A stretch of DNA of 64,000 nucleotides from Desulfovibrio sp. OH1186_COT-070 (GTDB lineage: Bacteria; Desulfobacterota; Desulfovibrionia; Desulfovibrionales; Desulfovibrionaceae), in NCBI RefSeq assembly GCF_003860215.1, contig NZ_RQYH01000008.1:40471-104470 (forward strand), written 5' to 3'. The notes below the pieces were generated by a model. The model saw only the letters and a list, made by a program, of their open reading frames with translations, was not told the origin of the DNA and did no database searches. Position numbers and translations under genes: made by a program. Shown here in pieces: positions 34,127-41,014 of the stretch (position 1 is its first letter; every line of letters starts with the position of its first letter).

Positions 34127-34310
34127 CCCTCCTGGGATTTCTGACGGTGAGGACACCTCTTTTGCGGCGCAGCGCCGGGCAGCGCGCCTTGCCCAAAAGG
34201 AAACCAACCAGAGGATAGAAGACCTCAAGGTGCGCCTGTTTCGCATAACAGAAGTCCATATGGATCGCGCCGTGCGCCTGATCAAACGCTGGCTGACCGA
34301 AAAAGAGTAG
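34107..34310 (+). CDS. Small protein repeating the FliG-binding tail of FliF
   Basis: A 67-residue protein between fliF and fliG, overlapping the end of fliF by 20 bases in another frame. The last 31 residues align with the end of FliF without gaps: IEDLKVRLFRITEVHMDRAV.. against IEALKAHIFSLSDNHMEQVV.., with 10 identities and many conservative changes including the key tryptophan. That part of FliF binds the N-terminal domain of FliG, so this protein should be a free FliG ligand. The N-terminus is Arg/Ala-rich and contains AAQRRAARLAQ. It starts at ATG 34107 with AAGG very close upstream, suggesting coupling to fliF. I do not know a described counterpart. Confidence 0.7.
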   Translation: MKLPRRSPPGISDGEDTSFAAQRRAARLAQKETNQRIEDLKVRLFRITEVHMDRAVRLIKRWLTEKE

Positions 34311-34347
34311 GGGCAGCAGAACGTTATCGTGTATGGGATCGCTGCCC
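34311..34347 (+). promoter_or_regulatory. Stem-loop between the FliF-tail-like gene and fliG
   Basis: GGGCAGC (34311-34317, directly after the stop codon) pairs with GCTGCCC (34341-34347). There is no T-run, so it is not a standard terminator; it could stabilise or process the mRNA and set the ratio of FliF to FliG. Confidence 0.5.
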
Positions 34348-34417
34348 GGAGCAGGGCTGTGCAGGATGTCCGGAGCGCAGAAAACGCAGTCCGGAAGATA
34401 TGTGAAGGAGTGGACAA

Positions 34418-35413
34418 ATGGCGTTGACCGGCAAACAGCGCATAGCCGTACTCTTGCTCGCCATGGGCGACAGATTTACAGCGGACGTGTTCAAGCGCAT
34501 GAACAGGCAGGAAATCGCCGAAATTTCCAGAACTATTGTGGAGTTGGAATCCGTTCCTCGCGAAACGGTGGAAGAAGTGCTGCGCGAGTTTCATGAATCC
34601 CTTGTGGAAGGGGTGGACATGATTTCCGGCGGCAGCGACATTCTGAAACGCCTGCTGGTCAAGAATGTGGATCCGGAAACCGCCAAATATATCATGGATT
34701 CCTTGAGCCTGGAGACAGGGTCCGCGCCTTTTCGTGAACTGGATCAGGTCAGTCCGCGCGTGTTGTCACAGGTATTGCGCAACGAGCATCCCCAGACCTT
34801 GGCGCTCATTCTTGGGCATCTGCATCCTGATCAGGCTGCCAGCCTTTTGACAAGCCTGCCTGCGGGCGTACGCGCAGAAGTGATCATGCGTCTGGCGCGT
34901 CTGGAGGCTGTGCCCGAAGACATGCTGCTGGAGGTGGACCGGGTGCTCACCAGTCAGCTCATTGCCATGGGCGGCAAGGAAGGCAAGAAGGTGGGGGGCG
35001 TGCAGTCTGTAGCCGAAATTTTGAATGCCGTGGATCGCGCCACGGAAGAAGAAGTCCTGTCGGAAATCGAGGAAGATTCCGCGCAGCTTGCCGAAGATAT
35101 CCGCAACCTCATGTTTGTGTTTGAAGACTGCAAGAATATTGATGACCGCGGCGTGCGCGAAATGCTCAAGGAAATCTCCAATGAAGACCTTACGCTGGCC
35201 CTGCGGGGAGCCAGTGACGAGCTCAAGGAAAAGTTTTTCAAGAACATGTCGGAACGCGCAGGCAACATGGTTCGCGAAGAACTGGAATTCATGGGGCCGA
35301 CAAAGCTTGCGGATGTGGAAGAGGCTCAGCAGAATATCGTCAAGATCGTGCGCCGTCTGGAAGGCGAGGGGAAGCTGGCAATCAGCCGCGGCACAGGCGA
35401 TGTTTTTGTGTAG
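34418..35413 (+). CDS. fliG: Flagellar motor switch protein FliG
   Basis: A 331-residue C-ring protein that transmits torque. The N-terminal FliF-binding domain begins LTGKQRIAVLLLAMGD; the middle domain has the EHPQTLALILGHLHPDQAA motif; the C-terminal torque domain has FVFEDCKNIDDRGVREMLKEI, LTLALRGASDELKEKFFKNMSERA with conserved charged residues. GAAGGAG precedes the ATG. Its N-terminal domain is the likely partner of both FliF and the preceding 67-residue protein. Confidence 0.96.
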   Translation: MALTGKQRIAVLLLAMGDRFTADVFKRMNRQEIAEISRTIVELESVPRETVEEVLREFHESLVEGVDMISGGSDILKRLLVKNVDPETAKYIMDSLSLETGSAPFRELDQVSPRVLSQVLRNEHPQTLALILGHLHPDQAASLLTSLPAGVRAEVIMRLARLEAVPEDMLLEVDRVLTSQLIAMGGKEGKKVGGVQSVAEILNAVDRATEEEVLSEIEEDSAQLAEDIRNLMFVFEDCKNIDDRGVREMLKEISNEDLTLALRGASDELKEKFFKNMSERAGNMVREELEFMGPTKLADVEEAQQNIVKIVRRLEGEGKLAISRGTGDVFV

Positions 35414-35456
35414 CGAAAAGCGCGGCGCGGATGCCCTGTGATGTGGGGATGCGGTC

Positions 35457-36836
35457 ATGGCTGAAGAGCAGAGAAAGTGGAGCACTGTTTTCATGGGGGA
35501 GCGCGAGGCCACCGCGCAAGAGCTTGAAGCCATGCAGGAACCCCTGTTGCGCGAGCGTATGCGCCACAGGCAACAGGAAGATTATCTGGCGCGGGTACGC
35601 GCCAAGGCCGAGGAACGCGCTCGCGAAATCCTGGGCGCAGCCTATGCCGAACGGCAACGGGTACTGGATGAAGCCGCGAAGGAGGCGCGTGTCCTTTGCC
35701 GGAATATGACTGTCGAGTCCGAAGCCATGAAAGCCCGGAGCCAGGATGCTCTGGAGAGCGCCCAGGCAGAGCTTGCCCGTGCCGAGGCCCTGCGGGAAGA
35801 GGCGTGCAGCGTTCGCAATGCCGCCCACGATGAAGGGTTTGCGGTCGGCATGGAAAAAGCTGCCGTGGAACTGAAGGCTTTGCGCACGGAGATGGGCATA
35901 TCTCTGGGGGAGGTGTTGCGCGGTTTGGAGGCGCAGCGTGAATCCCTGGCCGCCACATGGCGTGAAGAACTGGCGGATTTGACGCGCGCCGCAGTGGAGG
36001 CGGGCACAGGCTGGACTCTGGAAGCAGAGCACGAGCGCATTCTGCGCCATCTGGTGCTTGACTCCCTGAAGCGTTTGGAAGACCGGGCTGTGGTCACAGT
36101 TCGCGTGCATCCCGAAGACGAAGCCTTTGTGGGCGAGCTTTTTTTGATCGCCCGTGAAAGCGCTCCCGATCTCAGGCAGTGGGTCGTCACGGGCGACGCA
36201 TCGCTGGAGCGGGGCAGCATACTGGCCGAGAGCGGCAGCGGCAGCGTGGACTGCCGCAGAAAAAACTACCGGGAGATGGTAGACAATATTTTGAATTTTC
36301 TGACTCTTCCTCCGCGCGATGAAGACGGGAGGCGTGCTGAAGAGGTGAGCGTCATTGTGGAGCGCGAAGCGCGGCGCATGGCGGAGATGTTGCCCCCTCT
36401 CTCTGTGCCGGAACAGGAAGCTGAGAAAAAAGAGGTTCTTGAAGCGGAGCTTGATGCCCTGCCTGAAGAAAAAAGTCATGAAGATGCCGCCTTGCCCGCA
36501 ACAAATGCGGGGGAGGAGCAGGCTGGGCCTTTGGACGAGGCCTTTTTGTCGCCGGAAGACGGGCCGGGCACGGAAGATGCGGAGCCGGAACTTGCGGAAG
36601 CGGAGCGTGAAATGCCGGAAGCTGCCTGTCCGGAAGACGCCACGCCCGAATTGCGGCTGCCACGCGAAGAGCGGAGCGCGGACGCGCCGGACAATGCCAA
36701 TCCCAGTTTGGCCGAACTTGAAGAAGAGCTTTTTCCCGTGACAGGCAATGATGTCCATACATCAGAGGAAAAGGCAAAACAGGTGTTCAGTCGCGGAGGA
36801 TTTCTGGACGATGCGGACGAAAAAAACCGCAACTGA
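35457..36836 (+). CDS. fliH: Flagellar export regulator FliH with acidic C-terminal extension
   Basis: A 459-residue FliH, which tethers and regulates the export ATPase FliI. Residues about 30-130 are a long Ala/Glu/Arg-rich helix; about 170-285 form the conserved FliH C-domain (LVLDSLKRLEDRAVVTVRVHPED, GSILAESGSGSVDCRRKNYREMVDNIL). After this come some 170 further residues that are strongly acidic (runs of Glu and Asp), low in complexity and probably disordered, ending in EKAKQVFSRGGFLDDAD. Most FliH proteins stop near residue 230-260. The gene lies directly before fliI. Confidence 0.88.
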   Translation: MAEEQRKWSTVFMGEREATAQELEAMQEPLLRERMRHRQQEDYLARVRAKAEERAREILGAAYAERQRVLDEAAKEARVLCRNMTVESEAMKARSQDALESAQAELARAEALREEACSVRNAAHDEGFAVGMEKAAVELKALRTEMGISLGEVLRGLEAQRESLAATWREELADLTRAAVEAGTGWTLEAEHERILRHLVLDSLKRLEDRAVVTVRVHPEDEAFVGELFLIARESAPDLRQWVVTGDASLERGSILAESGSGSVDCRRKNYREMVDNILNFLTLPPRDEDGRRAEEVSVIVEREARRMAEMLPPLSVPEQEAEKKEVLEAELDALPEEKSHEDAALPATNAGEEQAGPLDEAFLSPEDGPGTEDAEPELAEAEREMPEAACPEDATPELRLPREERSADAPDNANPSLAELEEELFPVTGNDVHTSEEKAKQVFSRGGFLDDADEKNRN

Positions 36837-36869
36837 GCCCCGGGCTATCCCCTTTTGGCAGGTTGCCCC

Positions 36870-38354
36870 ATGAAGCTGGATCCCCAGGCATGCGCGGCAC
36901 TCTTGCGAAGCGGAAATCCTGTCCGTCTTTATGGCAAGGTAAACAAGGTGGTGGGCCTTGTGGCCGAAGGCAGCGGCATGCGCGCGCCTCTGGGGGCTGT
37001 CTGCCACCTGTTGCCCGATGAAGATGAGGAGGCCATTGCAGCCGAGGTGGTGGGCTTTCGCGAAGGGAACCTGCTGTTCATGCCCTATGGTGATATGCGG
37101 GGTATCTGCCCCGGCAGCCGCATCCGCAATACCAGCCTCCCGCCGGTTTTTCCCGTGGGGCCGGAGCTTCTTGGACGGGCCCTTGACGCCTTCGGCGCGC
37201 CGCTGGACGGCGGCCCGCCGGTGAGTGCGGATCTCTGCCTTGCTCCTCTCGCGTCCCAAACTTCCGGGGAGGGTTTCCGGGAGATTGATGCCCACCGGGA
37301 GCATGAGCCTTCCTGGGTTTCCGAGGCGCGTACGCATTGGCCCGCAGAACTGGCCCCTCTCTATACGTCTCCTCCCACGCCCCTGCAACGTCCCCGCATC
37401 AAAGATATTCTGGATGTGGGCGTACGTTCCGTCAACAGTCTCCTGACCCTAGGCAAGGGGCAGCGCGTGGGCATCATGGCTGGATCGGGTGTGGGCAAGT
37501 CCACGCTGATGGGCATGATGGCCAGATACACCTGCGCCGATGTCAACGTCATTGCGCTTATCGGCGAGCGGGGGCGCGAGGTGCTGGAATTTATGGAGCG
37601 GGATCTGGGGCCGGAAGGTATGGCGCGTTCCGTGCTGGTTATCGCCACTTCGGATCAGTCGCCGCTGGTGCGGATGCGCGCGGCCTATGCCGCCACATCG
37701 GTGGCAGAATATTTCCGGGACAAGGGGCTGGACGTCCTCCTGATGATGGACTCTGTTACCCGTTTTGCCATGGCATCCCGTGAAGTCGGGCTGGCAGTGG
37801 GCGAGCCTCCCACCACCAAGGGGTATACGCCTTCTGTTTTCGCCCAGCTGCCCAAGCTTCTGGAAAGGGCGGGGCGCTCTTCCCGTGGGACGATCACAGG
37901 CATCTATACTGTGCTGGTGGACGGCGACGACTTCAACGAGCCGGTGGCCGATGCCGTGCGCTCCATTCTGGACGGGCACATTGTGCTCACACGCGAACTG
38001 GCTGACCAGGGGCACTTTCCGGCCATTGACGTGCTGCGCTCCATCAGCCGCTTGCGCACCGATATTTGCGAGCGACAGGATGTTCTGGCGGGGCGTGTGC
38101 TCACCAGGCACATGAGCGTTTTCCGGCGGGTGGAAGACATGGTCAATATCGGGGCCTATGCCAGAGGCTCCAATCCGGAGATTGATGCAGCCATTGCCGC
38201 CATGCCTGCCATCAACGCCTTTTTGCAGCAGGATGTAGGAGACAGGCAGCCTGTGGCGCAGTGCATGGCCCAGATGCGCGCCTTGGCCGGGGAAGACACT
38301 GCGGGAGCACCGCCTGATCCGGCTGCCGGAGAGATGCCATCGCCGGATTTTTGA
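36870..38354 (+). CDS. fliI: Flagellum-specific ATPase FliI
   Basis: A 494-residue ATPase of the flagellar type III export apparatus. It has Walker A GSGVGKSTLMGMMA, ALIGERGREVLEFMERDLG, Walker B LLMMDSVTRFAMASREVGLAVGEPP, and the export-ATPase signature GYTPSVFAQLPKLLERAGR. The ATG at 36870 has GGCAGG upstream; a TTG five codons earlier is less likely. It is the last recognised flagellar gene here; fliJ does not follow, and instead a small zinc-ribbon gene does. Confidence 0.96.
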   Translation: MKLDPQACAALLRSGNPVRLYGKVNKVVGLVAEGSGMRAPLGAVCHLLPDEDEEAIAAEVVGFREGNLLFMPYGDMRGICPGSRIRNTSLPPVFPVGPELLGRALDAFGAPLDGGPPVSADLCLAPLASQTSGEGFREIDAHREHEPSWVSEARTHWPAELAPLYTSPPTPLQRPRIKDILDVGVRSVNSLLTLGKGQRVGIMAGSGVGKSTLMGMMARYTCADVNVIALIGERGREVLEFMERDLGPEGMARSVLVIATSDQSPLVRMRAAYAATSVAEYFRDKGLDVLLMMDSVTRFAMASREVGLAVGEPPTTKGYTPSVFAQLPKLLERAGRSSRGTITGIYTVLVDGDDFNEPVADAVRSILDGHIVLTRELADQGHFPAIDVLRSISRLRTDICERQDVLAGRVLTRHMSVFRRVEDMVNIGAYARGSNPEIDAAIAAMPAINAFLQQDVGDRQPVAQCMAQMRALAGEDTAGAPPDPAAGEMPSPDF

Positions 38355-38391
38355 CGCGCGCTGGCCTGTTTTGCAGCACAAAGGAGGTTGT

Positions 38392-38595
38392 ATGGCTTTT
38401 TTTGCAGCCAGGGATGTTGAAACGACTCTGTCTTGTCCGTCGTGTGCGCAGGCTTTGCATATTGCCCGTTCCTGCCACGAGGTTTTTCTGCGTTGTCCGG
38501 CCTGCCGGGCCAAGTATCCTCTGCAGCAGTTTATCCACAAGGCCGATGCCGCCATGGAAAATTTTCTGGAAAATGTGTACTGCGACAGAATTTGA
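38392..38595 (+). CDS. Small dual-CxxC zinc-ribbon protein
   Basis: A 67-residue protein with two CxxC knuckles, LSCPSCAQAL and LRCPACRAKY, spaced as in a rubredoxin-like zinc ribbon, then a C-terminal helix ending ENVYCDRI. Function unknown; the pattern resembles small dual-CxxC proteins of sulfate reducers, some of which are selenoproteins, but no Sec codon is present in the ribbon here. A strong ribosome-binding site (AAAGGAGG) precedes the ATG at 38392. It follows fliI by 37 bases and is convergent with the flavoprotein gene. Confidence 0.72.
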   Translation: MAFFAARDVETTLSCPSCAQALHIARSCHEVFLRCPACRAKYPLQQFIHKADAAMENFLENVYCDRI

Positions 38596-38598
38596 CGA

Positions 38599-39873
38599 CT
38601 ATTCGTGCGTATCTTTTTGGAGCAGGCTCCTGCCCGCCATCACTCCACTGGCCCATGCCCAGTGCAGATTGTAGCCTCCCAGCAAACCGGTCACGTCAAG
38701 CAATTCGCCAATGACAAAGAGTCTGGGACAGATCAGGCTGCCCATACTGTGGGGGTCGATTTCATCTGTTGTGACGCCTCCTGTACAAACTTCGGCTTTT
38801 TTGAATCCGGCCGTGCCCACAGGGCGCAGCCGATGGCAGTGTATGCTTTCTGCCAGGGCCTGCCGCATGCTGCGCGCAAGCTCTGCAATTTTGCGTCGCG
38901 CCGTATCCGGTGGCAGCAGGCTGTCCACGAGACGTTGCGGCAAATGGCGCGCCAGCAGGGAGCGGGGAGTCTGTCCGCCTGCCTGTGGTGCAGCAAACAG
39001 GCTGCGTACGTCCCGTCCCGGAAGAAAATCCATCGTAATCTCCTTGTCTTTTTGCCAATACAGGGAAGCCTTGAGGGCAAGAGGCCCACTCAAACCGCAG
39101 TGGGTCAGAAGCAGAGAATCTTCCCAGAAGCGGTTGCCGATACTGATGCGTGCCGGAAGGCTGATGCCGGTCAGGGCAGGCAACGGGGAGTCCGGAGCCA
39201 GCAGCAGAGGGGTCAGGGCGGGACGCGGGGGAACAATGCCGTGCCCCAGGCTCTGGGCAAGGCGGTAGCCAGCAGCGCTGCCACCTGCCTGAGGGCAGGC
39301 GGGGCTGCCCAGGGCCAGCACCAGAGCCTGTGCCCGCCACTGACCCGCTTGGCCTGTAGCGAGAAAAGTTCCGTCCGCCATTACCTGCACGGTATCAACC
39401 ACCGCCCTGCAAACAATGCGCGCGCCATATCGGCGGCAGTCATTGCTCAGGGCTCCCGCCAGCCTTTGTGCGGGAACTGTCAAAAAAAGCTGGCCGTGGG
39501 TTCGCTCTTCAAAGGGCAGGTTCCATTGCCGTAGCAGACGCAGCATATGCTCTGGGGTAAAGGCCCGCAGGGCTGGTACACAAAACGCTGCCCCGCGCGC
39601 ACCGTCAGAGCGAAAATGATCCTCCGAAATCTCGCGGTTGCTGAAGTTGGCTCTGCCGCCGCCGCTGATTGCCAGCTTGCGGCCAGGGGAAGCTCCGGCC
39701 TCCAGAACAACCACGCTCAGGCCCTGCCCGGCGGCTTCGCGCGCACACATCAGCCCCGATGCACCCGCGCCCAGCACCAACACATCGGTGTTGCTGCATG
39801 CTCCGGGCGCAGTATGGAGCCTCCTGTTTGACAGGCGGGCGGCTGTGGGGAAATATCGTTCCGGTTTGTGCAT
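38599..39873 (-). CDS. HI0933/YhiN-family flavoprotein
   Basis: A 424-residue putative NAD(P)/FAD-dependent oxidoreductase. DVLVLGAGASGLMCAREAAGQG is the FAD-binding Rossmann motif; SPGRKLAISGGGRANFSN is the family signature; the C-terminus reads GGYNLHWAWASGVMAGRSLL. The physiological reaction of the family is unclear. The start is uncertain: I use ATG 39873, since the upstream frame is not homologous, though no good ribosome-binding site is seen. It is divergent from the alpha/beta hydrolase. Confidence 0.85.
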   Translation of the reverse strand: MHKPERYFPTAARLSNRRLHTAPGACSNTDVLVLGAGASGLMCAREAAGQGLSVVVLEAGASPGRKLAISGGGRANFSNREISEDHFRSDGARGAAFCVPALRAFTPEHMLRLLRQWNLPFEERTHGQLFLTVPAQRLAGALSNDCRRYGARIVCRAVVDTVQVMADGTFLATGQAGQWRAQALVLALGSPACPQAGGSAAGYRLAQSLGHGIVPPRPALTPLLLAPDSPLPALTGISLPARISIGNRFWEDSLLLTHCGLSGPLALKASLYWQKDKEITMDFLPGRDVRSLFAAPQAGGQTPRSLLARHLPQRLVDSLLPPDTARRKIAELARSMRQALAESIHCHRLRPVGTAGFKKAEVCTGGVTTDEIDPHSMGSLICPRLFVIGELLDVTGLLGGYNLHWAWASGVMAGRSLLQKDTHE

Positions 39874-39983
39874 GAGGGCAGGGTATACGAGGTCATGGCC
39901 TCTGCCAACAGCGTTCTTGAAGCAACGAATGGATGACGGGCGTCTGCCGCCGCAGGCTTGTCCCCAGCATACCCGGAGGCGAT

Positions 39984-40979
39984 ATGCCTGTTCTTTCTTC
40001 TTCATACCGTGCGCCCTGGTTTGTCGCCAATGGCCATGCCAATACTCTGTGGCCGGTTCTGTTTCGTCCCCACCCCGTACTCCCGGCAAATGCGCAAAGG
40101 GTGCGCATAGATACGCCGGACGGCGATTTTCTGGATATGGACCTTCATGCCGCCGGGGCTTTTGGGGGGCAAGGTTTCGGGCAAGGCCGTGCCATTGCCG
40201 TGATTTCGCACGGTCTGGAAGGCAACAGCCGCCGCAAGTATGTGCTGGGCATGGCCCGCGTCCTGCTGGAGGAAGGTTTTGACGTTCTGGCCTGGAACAT
40301 GCGCTTCTGCTCGGGGGAAGCCAACCGCACGCCGCGACTCTACCATATGGGTGAAACGGAAGATCTGGATACAGTACTACGCTACGCGCAAGGTTTTGAC
40401 CGCCCCTTGCTGCTGGTGGGATTCAGCATGGGCGGCAACCAGATCCTTTGCCGACTGGGGCGGGAGCCTGTTCCCGGCTTGGTCAAAGCCGCAGTGGCCG
40501 TGTCTGTTCCGTGCGATCTGGCGGCTTCGGCTCCGGTCATGGACGGCCCCTCCTGCCGTGTGTACATGTGGTATTTCTTGCGTACCCTGCGGGCCAAGAT
40601 ACGGTCAAAGGCGGCCATATTCCCGGATTTTCCTCCGGCGGCGGGACTGGAAGACATACGGACATTTGCGGAGTTTGACGGACGCTTTACAGCGCCGCTG
40701 CACGGTTTTTCTTCGGCCCGCGATTATTGGGAGCAATGCGGCTCCTTGAAATATCTTGATCAGATGCCTGTGCCCGTCTATCTGCTTATGGCAGAGGACG
40801 ATCCTTTTTGCGCGCCGTCCTGCTTTCCTTGGGAAGCCGCTCAAAAATCGCCGTCCCTGTTTCTGGAGGTACCCCCGCAGGGCGGACATGTGGGGTTTGT
40901 GCACGGGAGCGGCATGTACTACAGCGAGCGGCGTGCGCGGGATTTCGTGCGTATGCTGTCCGGGCAGGGCGTTTTTTGA
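39984..40979 (+). CDS. YheT-type alpha/beta hydrolase
   Basis: A 331-residue alpha/beta-hydrolase-fold protein. [15 protein letters not shown] at the N-terminus, [20 protein letters not shown] (oxyanion region), the nucleophile elbow [12 protein letters not shown] with its serine, the acid in MAEDDPFC, and a C-terminal histidine in [11 protein letters not shown] complete the triad. This pattern is the YheT/EMB8 group, of unknown substrate (probably an ester or lipid). The ATG at 39984 has GGAGG upstream. Confidence 0.88.
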   Translation: MPVLSSSYRAPWFVANGHANTLWPVLFRPHPVLPANAQRVRIDTPDGDFLDMDLHAAGAFGGQGFGQGRAIAVISHGLEGNSRRKYVLGMARVLLEEGFDVLAWNMRFCSGEANRTPRLYHMGETEDLDTVLRYAQGFDRPLLLVGFSMGGNQILCRLGREPVPGLVKAAVAVSVPCDLAASAPVMDGPSCRVYMWYFLRTLRAKIRSKAAIFPDFPPAAGLEDIRTFAEFDGRFTAPLHGFSSARDYWEQCGSLKYLDQMPVPVYLLMAEDDPFCAPSCFPWEAAQKSPSLFLEVPPQGGHVGFVHGSGMYYSERRARDFVRMLSGQGVF

Positions 40980-41014
40980 AGTGCAGGGGGGCCTTCGCAG
41001 ATTCGTTCTGCACC

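Noticed and set aside
34107..34310. The 67-codon gene as a broken remnant of a duplicated fliF.
   Set aside because: It has its own start, no remnant of the rest of FliF upstream, a distinct N-terminus, and conservative rather than random changes in the shared segment. A remnant cannot be fully excluded without comparison.
32432..34594. A 720-codon minus-strand open frame across fliF and the start of fliG.
   Set aside because: Antisense shadow of well-identified flagellar genes; no domain or ribosome-binding site.
38593..38600. Selenocysteine read-through of the TGA that ends the dual-CxxC protein.
   Set aside because: The TGA follows CDRI with no redox context, the downstream frame is antisense to the flavoprotein gene, and no SECIS-like hairpin was evident.
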